Counted from the first letter of the stretch, positions 16,148-24,474 are shown. The stretch: 36,836 nt of DNA from JBBQNJ01 sp038329845 (GCA_038329845.1 JBBQNJ010000050.1:1-36836); one strand, 5' to 3'. Program-made: numbers and translations. The notes: a model not told the origin generated them from the sequence alone.

Positions 16148-17380
16148 ATGCCGTTCTCCCCGATTTCCCAGATTGTCGAAGACCTCCTCGCCGGCAGGCC
16201 GATCGTCCTGGTCGATGACGAGGACCGCGAAAACGAAGGCGATCTGGTCTATCTTGCCGAAAAAATCACCCCCGAGGCGATCAACTTCATGGTCACCCAC
16301 GCCCGCGGGGTCGTTTGCCTGGCCCTCACCGGCGAATTGTGCGACAAGCTCCACCTGCCCATGCAAGTCGAGCGAAATACCGCACAACTCGGGACGGCGT
16401 TTACCGTCACCGTCGATGCCCACCCGAAATTCGGCGTCACCACCGGCGTCTCGGCTCGCGATCGGGCCACCACGATCCAGGTCGCCATCGCCGAAGATGC
16501 CCAACCGCAAGACCTTTTGCGACCGGGACATATCAATCCTCTACGGGCGCGCGAAGGAGGGGTTTTGGTCCGCGCCGGCCAGACCGAGGGAAGTGTCGAT
16601 CTGGCCGTCTTTGCCGGGGCTACTCCCGCGGCGGTCATCTGCGAGATTATGCGCCCCGACGGGGAGATGGCCCGGCGGGCCGAACTCGAAGGGTTCTGCG
16701 CCCAGCACAACTTGAAGATGTGTACCATCGCCGATTTGATCAGCTACCGCCTTAAGCGCGAGCAGTTCGTCAAACGGATCGAAACGATCACGCTTCCCAC
16801 CTATTGGGGGGAATTTCGCCTGTTCGGCTACAGCAGCGTGGTCGATTCCCAACCGCACCTGGCTCTGTGCATGGGAGGCATCGGCGAAATCGATCCTTCC
16901 AGCGGCCACGCCCGACCGCACGAAGGGCCCGTATTGGTACGAGTTCACAGCGAATGCCTCACCGGCGACCTGTTCGGCTCTGGACGCTGCGATTGCGGCG
17001 CGCAGCTCGACGCGGCGATGCGGATGATCGCCGACGCCGGGGAAGGGGTCTTAGTTTACCTCCGCCAAGAGGGACGCGGAATCGGGTTGGCCAACAAACT
17101 GCACGCTTACGCCTTGCAGGATAAAGGTTTAGATACGGTGGATGCGAATCTGCGGCTTGGGTTTCCCGCCGATAAGCGAGACTACGGCATCGGCAGCCAG
17201 ATTCTCCGCGACTTGGGATTGTCCCGGATTCGCATCATGACCAACAACCCGCGAAAGATTTATGGCATCGAGGGTTACGGCTTGTCCGTGGTCGAGGAAG
17301 TCCCTTTGCGAATCGAGCCGGGTGAGCATAATCGACGGTATCTCGAGACGAAGAAGACGCGGATGGGCCATCGGCTGTAA
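16148..17380 (+). CDS. ribBA: Bifunctional 3,4-dihydroxy-2-butanone-4-phosphate synthase / GTP cyclohydrolase II
   Basis: RibBA makes both precursors of riboflavin in the cytoplasm: dihydroxybutanone phosphate from ribulose 5-phosphate, and diamino-ribosylamino-pyrimidinone phosphate from GTP. The N-terminal RibB domain (about 1-203) shows the acidic DDEDRENEGD (23-32), THARGVVCLAL (50-60), GVTTGVSARDRATT (96-109) and RPGHINPLRAREGG (125-138). The RibA domain has the zinc ligands C270, C281 and C283 in SECLTGDLFGSGRCDC, RQEGRGIGL (306-314) and TNNPRK (365-370). Both sets of catalytic motifs look intact. The 410-residue length is normal. The frame is open for 95 codons upstream of this ATG, but that part is Arg/Pro-rich with no family similarity, so 16148 is chosen. 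Confidence 0.96.
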   Translation: MPFSPISQIVEDLLAGRPIVLVDDEDRENEGDLVYLAEKITPEAINFMVTHARGVVCLALTGELCDKLHLPMQVERNTAQLGTAFTVTVDAHPKFGVTTGVSARDRATTIQVAIAEDAQPQDLLRPGHINPLRAREGGVLVRAGQTEGSVDLAVFAGATPAAVICEIMRPDGEMARRAELEGFCAQHNLKMCTIADLISYRLKREQFVKRIETITLPTYWGEFRLFGYSSVVDSQPHLALCMGGIGEIDPSSGHARPHEGPVLVRVHSECLTGDLFGSGRCDCGAQLDAAMRMIADAGEGVLVYLRQEGRGIGLANKLHAYALQDKGLDTVDANLRLGFPADKRDYGIGSQILRDLGLSRIRIMTNNPRKIYGIEGYGLSVVEEVPLRIEPGEHNRRYLETKKTRMGHRL

Positions 17381-17440
17381 TTTCCCGGCCATTCTTGAAC
17401 ACGATTCAACGCCGACCGTGCCAGGGAGATAGAAATCTCC

Positions 17441-17905
17441 GTGCAGCACTATCCGCGAAAGCCGTCGATCCTGATTCTGGCCCTGGGGGTCTTGACGGGG
17501 TTGGGATTGGTCTCGGCCTGGGGACGATTCAGTGACGACAGCGCGGCCAACGGGCAAAGCGTCGAGGCGCTTCAGGCCGCCATCGCATCAAATCCCACCG
17601 ATGCCGGGGCATGGTTCAATTACGGACAGCGGCTTCGGCGCGATCAGAAGTTCGGCCCGGCCGCGACGGCCTTTCGCAAGGTGCTGGAGATCGAACCGTA
17701 CCACCGCGAAGCGCGGATTTTCGCCGCCACCACCCTGGCCCAGGCTGGCGAGCGCGACGAGCTGCGCGCTTACATGGGGGAGCTGATCCTCAGCAACGCC
17801 AAGATGGCCGTCGATCTGTTCGATCGACCTGAACTTCAACCCTATCTCGCCGACCCCCATTTTCTGGCCATGCAAAAAGACGCCCGCGGCCAGGCGCTGG
17901 ATTGA
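17441..17905 (+). CDS. Small membrane-anchored TPR-like protein
   Basis: The 154-residue product has a basic N-terminus and a single hydrophobic helix (about 9-26), then one or two TPR-like helical hairpins: AIASNPTDAGAWFNYGQRLR and FGPAATAFRKVLEIEPYHRE. This suggests an inner-membrane anchor with a periplasmic protein-binding domain. The likely start is GTG at 17441 with GGGAGA about 11 nt upstream. It follows ribBA by 60 nt in the same direction and could be co-transcribed, though no functional link to riboflavin is evident. No specific family is recognised. The segment 17906-18153 after it holds nothing I can support. Confidence 0.75.
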   Translation: MQHYPRKPSILILALGVLTGLGLVSAWGRFSDDSAANGQSVEALQAAIASNPTDAGAWFNYGQRLRRDQKFGPAATAFRKVLEIEPYHREARIFAATTLAQAGERDELRAYMGELILSNAKMAVDLFDRPELQPYLADPHFLAMQKDARGQALD

Positions 17906-18153
17906 TCCCGCGCCCCGGCTTTGGAACCGGGTGGTGGCGCTGCGTCATCTGCCGACAGGCGATGGATCGATCCGTCGGCACAGCCGCATCGATATCGACG
18001 CCGTGCATCGACGGTCCGCCGGGGAATTGCGCGCGACGGTTTGAGAGGTTCCTTTCCTCACAGTCGATGCGTAAGATGCGTTACGATACGCCGTCGTGGA
18101 CGGCGGGAATTTCGTTCTGGCGCTGTTCGGCGCTGATCACCGGGAGCTTTGCG

Positions 18154-18801
18154 ATGAAGAAACAACTATCGATTGGAATGGCCTTGGCGATGATGGTGCT
18201 GGGCGTGGGCATGGCCGGCTGCGGATCCAGCAGCGGCGGCGACAACCCCTTGTTCCAACTGGCTCGCACGGGAACGCAATCGGACATCGAAACGGCGATC
18301 GGCAATGGTGCCAACATCAACGCCAAGAACAGCGATAATAATACGCCGTTGATCGAGGCCGCCGACGCGGGGAACCTTGATTCGCTTAAAGCGCTTCTCG
18401 CCAACGGCGCCAAGACCGACCCGGCCGATGAAGACGGCGACACCGCGCTGCATTTCGCCATCGAGGCCGGACATCTCGATGCGGTGAAGTTGCTGCTGGA
18501 ATACAACGCCCCGGTGAACCAGAAGAATGAGGACGGGAACACCCCGCTTCATTATGCCGCCGATGAATCCCGCGCCGACATCGTGAATCTGCTGCTGTCC
18601 AAAGGCGCCGATCCGAACATGAAGAACAAGAACGGCGAAACCCCGCTGTTTGAGGCGGCCGACGAAAACGCCCCCGAAGTCGCCGAGGCCCTGATCGCCC
18701 GCGGTGCCGATGTGAACGTGCGGAACACAAAAGGCGAATCAATCTTGAGCAAATCCAAGGGCACCATCACGCAGATTCTGGTTCGCAACGGCGCGAAATA
18801 G
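18154..18801 (+). CDS. Ankyrin-repeat lipoprotein
   Basis: The 215-residue protein begins MKKQLSIG, has a hydrophobic signal segment and a near-lipobox MAGC with Cys23 as the predicted lipidated residue, then a short Gly/Ser linker. The rest is four to five ankyrin repeats, for example DNNTPLIEAADAGNLDSLKA, DGDTALHFAIEAGHLDAVKL and DGNTPLHYAADESRADIVNL. These stack into a protein-binding solenoid, probably tethered to a membrane facing the periplasm. GGGAG (18142-18146) lies 7 nt before the ATG, so this start is preferred over the longer open frame from 17902. The lipobox is imperfect (Met at -3), so simple secretion is possible. The binding partner is unknown. Confidence 0.87.
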   Translation: MKKQLSIGMALAMMVLGVGMAGCGSSSGGDNPLFQLARTGTQSDIETAIGNGANINAKNSDNNTPLIEAADAGNLDSLKALLANGAKTDPADEDGDTALHFAIEAGHLDAVKLLLEYNAPVNQKNEDGNTPLHYAADESRADIVNLLLSKGADPNMKNKNGETPLFEAADENAPEVAEALIARGADVNVRNTKGESILSKSKGTITQILVRNGAK

Positions 18802-18817
18802 CCCGCGTACGGCGGGC
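18801..18817 (+). terminator. GC-rich hairpin just after the ankyrin gene
   Basis: GCCCGC (18801-18806) and GCGGGC (18812-18817) form a perfect 6-bp stem with a 5-nt loop, starting at the last base of the stop codon. No U-tract follows, so termination activity is uncertain. Confidence 0.3.
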
Positions 18818-18834
18818 CGGAAGAGGAATGATTA

Positions 18835-19096
18835 AACGCGAAGAGACGAAGGCGCGAAGAAGAAATTTTGAGTGCGGTTGATCCCCAGGGAATTCCACCA
18901 CGAAGGCTCGAAAAACACGAAGTCATAGAATGCGGTCATCCCAGCGGGGCACATCCACCTGGCAATTTCTCTTTCGCCCTTCGCCGCCTCGCGTTTAAGA
19001 ATTCCTCGGCGATGAACGGAGGGAATTCAACGCGAAGACGCGAGGGCGCGAAGTTTTTTCTCGTTCTTTTCGTGTCCTTCGAGCTTTCGTGGTGAA
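18835..19096. repeat. Degenerate CGCGAAG-type and ACCACGAAG-type dispersed repeats
   Basis: The intergenic stretch 18818-19213 contains two repeat pairs. A direct pair, 18835-18859 and 19029-19053, starts AACGCGAAGA and ends GGCGCGAAG, matching at 22 of 25 positions. An inverted pair, 18893-18922 and 19067-19096, is built on CACCACGAAGGCTCGAA. The pairs are nested so that the block resembles a decayed composite repeat. Similar GAAG-rich periodic repeats are seen in intergenic regions of many environmental bacteria (from memory, not searched). I see no gene in 18818-19213. Confidence 0.7.
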
Positions 19097-19213
19097 CATT
19101 TCGCCTGATCAGCGTGCCGAAACTCGCAGGGCGGGGTTCGATCCCCACTGCCCGGTATGGGAGGGCACCTGACGTGGCCGGGAAAGAACCGCGCTGGACG
19201 AAGCAAAAGGACT

Positions 19214-19984
19214 TTAGTCGACCGGGCCGCCGATGGCTTCGAGGACGTGGCGGGGGGCGGTGACGATGAGTCGGCCGTCCCAGTAGCGGATCGAGGCCGG
19301 TCCGCCGTTGTCGCGCCAGATGTCGGGGTAGATGACCGATTGGATGAGGGTCACGAGGTCTTGGGCTCGTTCATCCTTGGTTTTGCCTTTGTCCTCGTCT
19401 TTGTTGCGGTCGGTGGACTGGTTGCCGCCGCCGAAGAGACCGCCACCGCCGCCGCCGCCAATCGACCCGCGGCTGCCGCGCGTGCCGTTGTTCGAGTTGG
19501 ACTGGATATTGGTCATATCCGACAGGTCCGGTGCGGCGAAATCGGGGATTTCCATCAGCAGGTCGGACACGTCGTAGACGCGGGTGATCAGTTGCCGGTT
19601 GGCGATCTCGCGCGTGGTGACCTCGATCACGTTTTGATCAAAGTACCAGGTGATCGACTCGCTGGCGCCGGTCTCGGCCAGCACCAGCGAGAGGGTTTTG
19701 CGCAGCGACACGCCGCGCAGGCGCAGGTTGATCGGGGTGTCGGCGCTGACGCCCACGCCCTCGAGGGCCTTCCAGTTGACATGCAGATTAGCGCCGGAGA
19801 CATCGCGGAGAAAGTTCAGGGCATCGCGCAGCGCCACCCCGGTGAACTTCATCTCCGGTTGAACGCGGTTCATGCTCGCGCGGGGGGTCCGCAAGTTCGC
19901 AGCGCTTCGGGCCTCGGAGGCACCGAGAAGAATCGTCCCGGCGACCACCGCCGCCACGCCAAACCGCCAAGCAAGAAATCGCAT
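19214..19984 (-). CDS. Secreted protein with secretin/TonB short N-terminal (STN)-like domain
   Basis: The 256-residue product (ATG 19984, ribosome site GGAGA 7 nt upstream) has a signal peptide ending near ASEARSAAN. Residues about 45-125 follow the STN pattern: FTGVALRDALNFLRDVSGAN, then INLRLRGVSLRKTLSLVL and ITWYFDQNVIEVTTRE. Next come RVYDVSDLL (135-143), as in secretin N-domains, a Gly/Ser/Asn-rich linker (about 164-190) and a C-terminal stretch IRYWDGRLIVTAPRHVLEAI resembling a second small N-domain. No secretin pore domain is present, so it is not a GspD. Stand-alone proteins like this are common in planctomycete-type genomes but have no established role. It follows the toxin-antitoxin pair in the same direction, with 70 nt between. 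Confidence 0.8.
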   Translation of the reverse strand: MRFLAWRFGVAAVVAGTILLGASEARSAANLRTPRASMNRVQPEMKFTGVALRDALNFLRDVSGANLHVNWKALEGVGVSADTPINLRLRGVSLRKTLSLVLAETGASESITWYFDQNVIEVTTREIANRQLITRVYDVSDLLMEIPDFAAPDLSDMTNIQSNSNNGTRGSRGSIGGGGGGGLFGGGNQSTDRNKDEDKGKTKDERAQDLVTLIQSVIYPDIWRDNGGPASIRYWDGRLIVTAPRHVLEAIGGPVD

Positions 19985-20054
19985 CGTCGTTTCTCCGGTT
20001 AATGCGCAAGGATTATAGCACGTCCTGCATCCAGCGCAACGAAGAGTCGGCTTG

Positions 20055-20261
20055 TCAATGATCCCCAAGATGCGCGGGACGTTGTACCTTGTTTGATTTT
20101 CGGTCTCGCAGCTCCGCTTGCCGCTGACGCAACAACTCGGTCTGCTCTTGCCAGTACTCCAGTTGTTGCTGACGGGTCGTTCCAGCCAACTGGCGAAGAA
20201 CTAACGCCGCGCCCTGGCGTTTCATCTCGACGCAATCGAACGCCTTAGCTTTCGTCTTCAT
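20055..20261 (-). CDS. Small antitoxin-like protein paired with a PIN toxin
   Basis: This 68-residue, Gln/Arg-rich helical protein contains AFDCVEMKRQGAALVLRQL and LEYWQEQTELLRQRQAEL. The DCVEMKRQG phrase recurs, from memory, in small proteins encoded beside PIN-domain ribonucleases, where they act as antitoxins. The ATG at 20261 is preferred to the TTG at 20267. It overlaps the end of the toxin gene by 17 nt, showing tight coupling. In this pair the toxin gene comes first, opposite to the commonest order. No separate DNA-binding domain is recognisable, so how the pair is autoregulated is unclear. Confidence 0.72.
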   Translation of the reverse strand: MKTKAKAFDCVEMKRQGAALVLRQLAGTTRQQQLEYWQEQTELLRQRQAELRDRKSNKVQRPAHLGDH

Positions 20262-20727
20262 CGTCAATGATCTCCAATGGCGAGCGAATTTCCAGCGGCG
20301 GTCGCCGATACAGCGTATTCACTGCATTATAGAGAGGAATCTTCTGAAAGTGTACAATATGTCGAAAATTCCAACTGATAATCATTCCACAGTTCTCGAC
20401 CGTCGCCAATGCCACGTGGAGAGCATCTTGCGCTGAACGCGGAGTGACAATGCCGTGGTCCAAGTACGCCTGCTGGAGTTCGAGTGCGTCATCGGTCATA
20501 GGAGCAATTCGCGCATCAATGGCCATCTCCTCCAACAATGCCCGAACGACTGCGGGTGCGAGCGATATTTCCTTAAACACGATCGCGGAGATCACTAATC
20601 GAAATCGACGTTGTCGCACCAAGTCGAAGAATCTTAGGCTCGGGCGAGCAAATTCGGAATCAAAGGCGCCTCCGTAAACCGAGGTGTCGGCATACACGTG
20701 TATGAGTCCGGGTAATTTTGACGACAT
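20245..20727 (-). CDS. PIN-domain ribonuclease, probable toxin of a type II toxin-antitoxin pair
   Basis: PIN domains are metal-dependent RNases; as VapC-like toxins they cut tRNA or other RNA when the antitoxin is lost. The 160-residue protein has D14 in VYADTSVYGG, E53 in FKEISLAP, D101 in SAQDALHVALAT and the late WNFRHIVH (119-126), which together supply the usual acidic metal cluster and the family's closing motif. The C-terminal 25 residues are acidic (IIDDEDES). It lies 29 nt downstream of tilS on the same strand and overlaps the antitoxin gene. The RNA target cannot be predicted. Confidence 0.85.
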   Translation of the reverse strand: MSSKLPGLIHVYADTSVYGGAFDSEFARPSLRFFDLVRQRRFRLVISAIVFKEISLAPAVVRALLEEMAIDARIAPMTDDALELQQAYLDHGIVTPRSAQDALHVALATVENCGMIISWNFRHIVHFQKIPLYNAVNTLYRRPPLEIRSPLEIIDDEDES

Positions 20728-20756
20728 GACGGTCGCGAACTATACGGCATGAATCA

Positions 20757-21698
20757 TCACATTCCCAAATCGGCGAAAATGCTTCCGCCTCGGCGACGGA
20801 CTTGAAGGTCGTTGGGGAACTGTTGCCGCGAGGGTGTGGCGACATCGCGGGCCATTTCGCACAGGCGATGGATCGTCGAGGGGGGGATCTCGTGGCCGGA
20901 GCCGATGTGTTGACGGATCCAGCGTCGGGCGGATTCGCTGGCCAGGGGGGCTGGAAGATCGGCGAGCGAGGCGGTTGCGAATACGGGCGACAGCGTCGGG
21001 GAGGCGGCTTCGGTCCATTCGGACAGGCGGGCGCAGCACGCCGCCACGTCGAGCAGGGCATCGGTGATTTGCGGATGCCGAAGCAGGTCGGCACGGACTC
21101 GGTTGCGGGCGTATCGCGCACTGGCGTTGCTCGAATCCTCGCGCCAGCTCTGCGACAGTTCGCCGAGAAACGCCCGCAGCGTATCGCGGCGGATTTCCAG
21201 CAGCGGGCGCAGCACCGCCATGCCGTGGAGGGTCGTCCGGGCGGACATCCCCCTGAGGCCGCGCGGTCCGGCACCGCGGAGCAGGCGCAGGTAGATCGTC
21301 TCGGCCTGGTCGTCGGCGTGATGGCCCAGAAGCAGTCCATCGAGGTTTCGCCGCCGAACGACGTCGGCGAAGAACGCCAGGCGGGCGGCGCGGTACCGGG
21401 CGGACCGATTCCGCGGCGGATCGGCGATGCCCGGCTCAATCTGATCGCGCTGCGCGATGGTGCATTCATAAGCCAGCTGATCGCAGAGCGATTTCACGAA
21501 TCGGGCATCGGCGGCGTTTTCCTCGCCCCGGGTTTGGTGATCCAGATGCGCAACATGCAGGCGCAGGTCGCCGCGCAGACTCAGCAGCCGCAGCAGCGCG
21601 ACGCTGTCAGCGCCGCCGCTGACGCCGACGCACCAGGCGCCGGCAGGAACGGACATCAGGGCCGATCGCAGACGCGGATGCAACGCCGACAGGTCCAT
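20757..21698 (-). CDS. tilS: tRNA(Ile)-lysidine synthetase TilS (short form)
   Basis: TilS adds lysine to C34 of the CAU-anticodon isoleucine tRNA, changing its decoding from AUG to AUA; it is normally essential. The 313-residue protein has the PP-loop ATP site SGGADS (27-32), HVAHLDHQTRGEEN, GLLLGHHADDQAETIYLRLL and SARYARNRVR, all in family order. Its length matches the short TilS form that lacks the C-terminal domains of the approximately 430-residue E. coli enzyme. The ATG at 21698 is 17 nt from the divergent start of the secreted hypothetical gene, so the two promoters must overlap the coding starts. PIN toxin and antitoxin genes follow downstream. Confidence 0.93.
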   Translation of the reverse strand: MDLSALHPRLRSALMSVPAGAWCVGVSGGADSVALLRLLSLRGDLRLHVAHLDHQTRGEENAADARFVKSLCDQLAYECTIAQRDQIEPGIADPPRNRSARYRAARLAFFADVVRRRNLDGLLLGHHADDQAETIYLRLLRGAGPRGLRGMSARTTLHGMAVLRPLLEIRRDTLRAFLGELSQSWREDSSNASARYARNRVRADLLRHPQITDALLDVAACCARLSEWTEAASPTLSPVFATASLADLPAPLASESARRWIRQHIGSGHEIPPSTIHRLCEMARDVATPSRQQFPNDLQVRRRGGSIFADLGM

Positions 21699-21715
21699 GG
21701 CACTACCATCTTACG

Positions 21716-22375
21716 ATGAAACACGCGCTGGTTCTTATCGTGATGCTCACCGGCGGACTGCTCGCCGGCGCCGAGGACGCTCCCCCCGCCACCCCCGCCA
21801 CCGCGCCCGGCGATCCGACGCTCGATTGGTTGATGGGACAGGCGACCACCGCCCCGGCGCCGCGGGCGACGCCGCCCGCCACGGCGCGGGCCCAATCGCC
21901 TTTGCAGTCGGGCACGGCCGATGCCAACCGCTATCGGCAGGCGGTCTTGATGTTGAGCGATGGGGAGAAGATTCGCGGGCGTTTCGCCACCACGCTGGGC
22001 AAGCCCATCCGGGTATGGGACGAAGAAAAAAAGCAGTACCGCGATGTGCCGTTCGACCTGATCCAGTCGATGCGGTCGAGTGTTGTCTGGCAACGCGACC
22101 AGGAGGAATGGAAGTTCATCGCCAGCGGCAGCGACATCAAGGAACGGACCGGTAAGACGTATCCGGCCCGGGAAACGATCTACACCGTGACGCTGGTCAA
22201 TGGCCAAACCGTGACCGGCGGCGTGGTCGCACCGCTGTATCTCGACACACCGTCGGGGGACAAGACGTTTGTGCTGAACAAGCGGTCCAAGGGGTCGGTC
22301 GGTCAGATGCTCAAGCAGTTGGTCTATGTCGAGGCGGTGGAGTTTGAATCCGCCCCGGCGCGGTCCGGGAAATAG
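21716..22375 (+). CDS. Secreted hypothetical protein, Ala/Pro/Thr-rich linker plus beta-rich domain
   Basis: The 219-residue product has a clear signal peptide (MKHALVLIVMLTGGLLAGA), a low-complexity Ala/Pro/Thr linker (about 22-65) and a C-terminal domain (about 72-212). In that domain two similar segments occur: AVLMLSDGEKIRGRF and YTVTLVNGQTVTGGVV. Both look like beta-strand pairs around an (S/N)-x-x-x-x-x-G-x turn. I recognise no family or catalytic motif. It starts 17 nt from the divergent tilS start and precedes the sulfatase gene by 118 nt, so the two may be co-transcribed. Location is likely periplasmic. Confidence 0.75.
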   Translation: MKHALVLIVMLTGGLLAGAEDAPPATPATAPGDPTLDWLMGQATTAPAPRATPPATARAQSPLQSGTADANRYRQAVLMLSDGEKIRGRFATTLGKPIRVWDEEKKQYRDVPFDLIQSMRSSVVWQRDQEEWKFIASGSDIKERTGKTYPARETIYTVTLVNGQTVTGGVVAPLYLDTPSGDKTFVLNKRSKGSVGQMLKQLVYVEAVEFESAPARSGK

Positions 22376-22493
22376 CGGCGACGGATCGCGTGGCGAATGG
22401 CGATCGGCTATAACCGGCGACCCCGGTCGCGGCTGACGGCGTTGACGTCCGCCGCGATGAATCGGTTCCGTTTTTTACGAGGATTCCACTCCC

Positions 22494-23987
22494 ATGCGCA
22501 TTCTTTACATCGACATCGACTCCCAGCGACCCGACCACTTCGGATGCTACGGATATCATCGCAACACCAGCCCCGCGATCGACGCGATCGCCGCCGAGGG
22601 GGTGCGATTCACACAGTGCTACACGCCCGATGCGCCGTGTCTGCCTTCGCGGACGGCGTTTTATTCCGGGCGATTTGGGATTCAGACCGGCGTCGTCGGG
22701 CATGGCGGGACGGCGGCCCAGCCGAAGATCGAAGGCCCGACTCGCGGCTTCCGTGATCTGTTCGAAGCCCAGGGCCTGGCCAAGCAGCTTCAAGAAGCCG
22801 GGTTTCACACCACCATGATCAGCCCGTTCGGACAGCGCCACGCGGCCCATTGGTTTTACGCCGGATTCAACGAGATCCACAACACCGGCAAGGGCGGGAT
22901 CGAATCGGCCGAAGAGGTCACGCCGGTGGTGGATGCGTGGATGAAGCAGAACGTCGCCCGCGACAACTGGTATCTGCACATCAACTTCTGGGATCCGCAC
23001 ACCCCCTACCGTGCCCCGGCCGAACAGGGAGACCCGTTCAAGAACGATCCGCTGCCGAAGTGGCTGGACGATGAAGAACTGATCCAGCGCCACAACGCGA
23101 TCACCGGTCCGCACACGTCGATGGATATCGGGATGTACAACGACAAGGAGAACCCGCGCTGGCCGCGGCATCCAGGAAAAATCACGGATCGGGCGTCGAT
23201 GCGCCGGATGATCGACGGCTACGATACGGCGGTGAAGTTCGTCGATGAGCAGGTGGCGCGCATCGTCAAGCAGCTCAAGGATGCGGGGGTATATGACCAG
23301 ACGGCGATCATCATCAGCGCCGACCATGGCGAGAACCAAGGGGAGCTGGGCATCTACGGCGAACACGGCACGGCCGACGTGGCGACCTGCCGGGTTCCGT
23401 TGATCATCAAATGGCCCGGCGGCGAGGCGGGCAAAGTCTGCGACGGATTGATCTACAACCTGGACCTGGCCCCAACGCTGATGGATCTGTTGGATCGCAA
23501 GCATCAGCCGCTCTGGGACGGAAAATCATACGCCCCTGCGATCAGTTCGGGCGCGAAGGTCGGGCGCGAAGACCTGGTGATCAGTCAATGCTGCCACGTC
23601 TGCCAGCGGTCGGTGCGCTGGGACAACTGGCTGTACATGCGCACCTACCACGATGGGTTCCACCTGTTCCCACAGGAAATGCTGTTCGATCTGGAAAGCG
23701 ATCCGCACGAGCAGAACGACTTGGCCGCCGAACAACCGGAAATTTGTCGAGAGGCCGCGTACCGGTTGATGCGCTGGCATGATGAGCAGATGCAGAAGAT
23801 GGCGCTGACCGCGACCGATGTGGTCGATCCGCTGTGGACGGTGATCCGCGAAGGCGGACCGATGCACGCTCGCCACGCGGCACCGTCGCCTCTGCCGGAA
23901 TACGTCAAGCGGCTGGAAGCCACCGGGCGAAGCGACGGTGCCGCGGCGCTGCGCGAGAAATATGCGAGATTTCTGGTGAAAAACTGA
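22494..23987 (+). CDS. Sulfatase (type I, formylglycine-dependent), probably cytoplasmic
   Basis: Type I sulfatases hydrolyse sulfate esters of polysaccharides or small molecules using a formylglycine made from a Cys in C-x-P-S-R. Here C49 lies in CLPSRTAFYSGR. The metal-site acids D7 and D9 are in LYIDIDSQRPDH, and D277-H278 in ISADHGENQGELG. WDPHTPYRAP (166-175) is another conserved block. The 497-residue length is typical. The protein starts directly with the first beta strand (MRILYIDID) and has no signal peptide, unlike most polysaccharide sulfatases, so the substrate may be imported or internal. AGGA lies about 10 nt before the ATG. A formylglycine-generating enzyme must be encoded elsewhere. 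Confidence 0.93.
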   Translation: MRILYIDIDSQRPDHFGCYGYHRNTSPAIDAIAAEGVRFTQCYTPDAPCLPSRTAFYSGRFGIQTGVVGHGGTAAQPKIEGPTRGFRDLFEAQGLAKQLQEAGFHTTMISPFGQRHAAHWFYAGFNEIHNTGKGGIESAEEVTPVVDAWMKQNVARDNWYLHINFWDPHTPYRAPAEQGDPFKNDPLPKWLDDEELIQRHNAITGPHTSMDIGMYNDKENPRWPRHPGKITDRASMRRMIDGYDTAVKFVDEQVARIVKQLKDAGVYDQTAIIISADHGENQGELGIYGEHGTADVATCRVPLIIKWPGGEAGKVCDGLIYNLDLAPTLMDLLDRKHQPLWDGKSYAPAISSGAKVGREDLVISQCCHVCQRSVRWDNWLYMRTYHDGFHLFPQEMLFDLESDPHEQNDLAAEQPEICREAAYRLMRWHDEQMQKMALTATDVVDPLWTVIREGGPMHARHAAPSPLPEYVKRLEATGRSDGAAALREKYARFLVKN

Positions 23988-24018
23988 CCCCCGAGGCGGT
24001 CGTCGCGGGCACGGGCTT

Positions 24019-24474
24019 CTACGGCGCCAGGCTGGAAAACGGCGGGCCGGGGAGATTGCGAGCGATCCAGAAGACCATCACGGCGGCGAAAAGGCCCCAT
24101 AGCCATCGCGCCGGCAGCCGCGACGGCGCCGGGTCGGCGGGCAGGCCACGGGCATACCGCCAGGTGGTTCGCGCCAGAAGGATGGCGACCGCCGGGAGAG
24201 CAGCCGCCAGCAGAAGATTGTGCCCCGCGGCGCTGCGCCATTGGCCATGCAACAGCTCATGCAGGGCGCGCGTTGATCCGCAGCCGGGACAATACAAGCC
24301 GGTGGCGCGATGGAGCAGACACTCTGGCAGCGCCGATCCGGGGACGCTGGGATCGTGACGGTGGAGATAGACCGCCGCAGCGCCCAGCGCCACGGCGGCC
24401 AAGCCCAACAGCCCGATCCGGCGTCGGCACCAGGTTCGCGGGATCGGGGGCGGGTTGGGCGACCTTGCCGTCAT
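24019..24474 (-). CDS. DUF2752 membrane protein
   Basis: The 151-residue protein has three hydrophobic segments and the DUF2752 core CLLHRATGLYCPGCGSTRAL followed by HELLHGQWRSAAGHN, with the CPGCG-x-T-R motif. The family is of unknown function. The ATG at 24474 overlaps the stop of the GYF/CD225 gene by 4 nt (ATGA), so this start is chosen over the longer frame from 24543. The coupling suggests the two membrane proteins work together. Confidence 0.85.
   Translation of the reverse strand: MTARSPNPPPIPRTWCRRRIGLLGLAAVALGAAAVYLHRHDPSVPGSALPECLLHRATGLYCPGCGSTRALHELLHGQWRSAAGHNLLLAAALPAVAILLARTTWRYARGLPADPAPSRLPARWLWGLFAAVMVFWIARNLPGPPFSSLAP

Noticed and set aside
19131..19158. Possible tRNA: GGGGTTCGATCCCC resembles a T-arm.
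   Set aside because: The outer T-stem pairs fail, no matching acceptor strand or D/anticodon arms lie 60-75 nt upstream, and no CCA follows.
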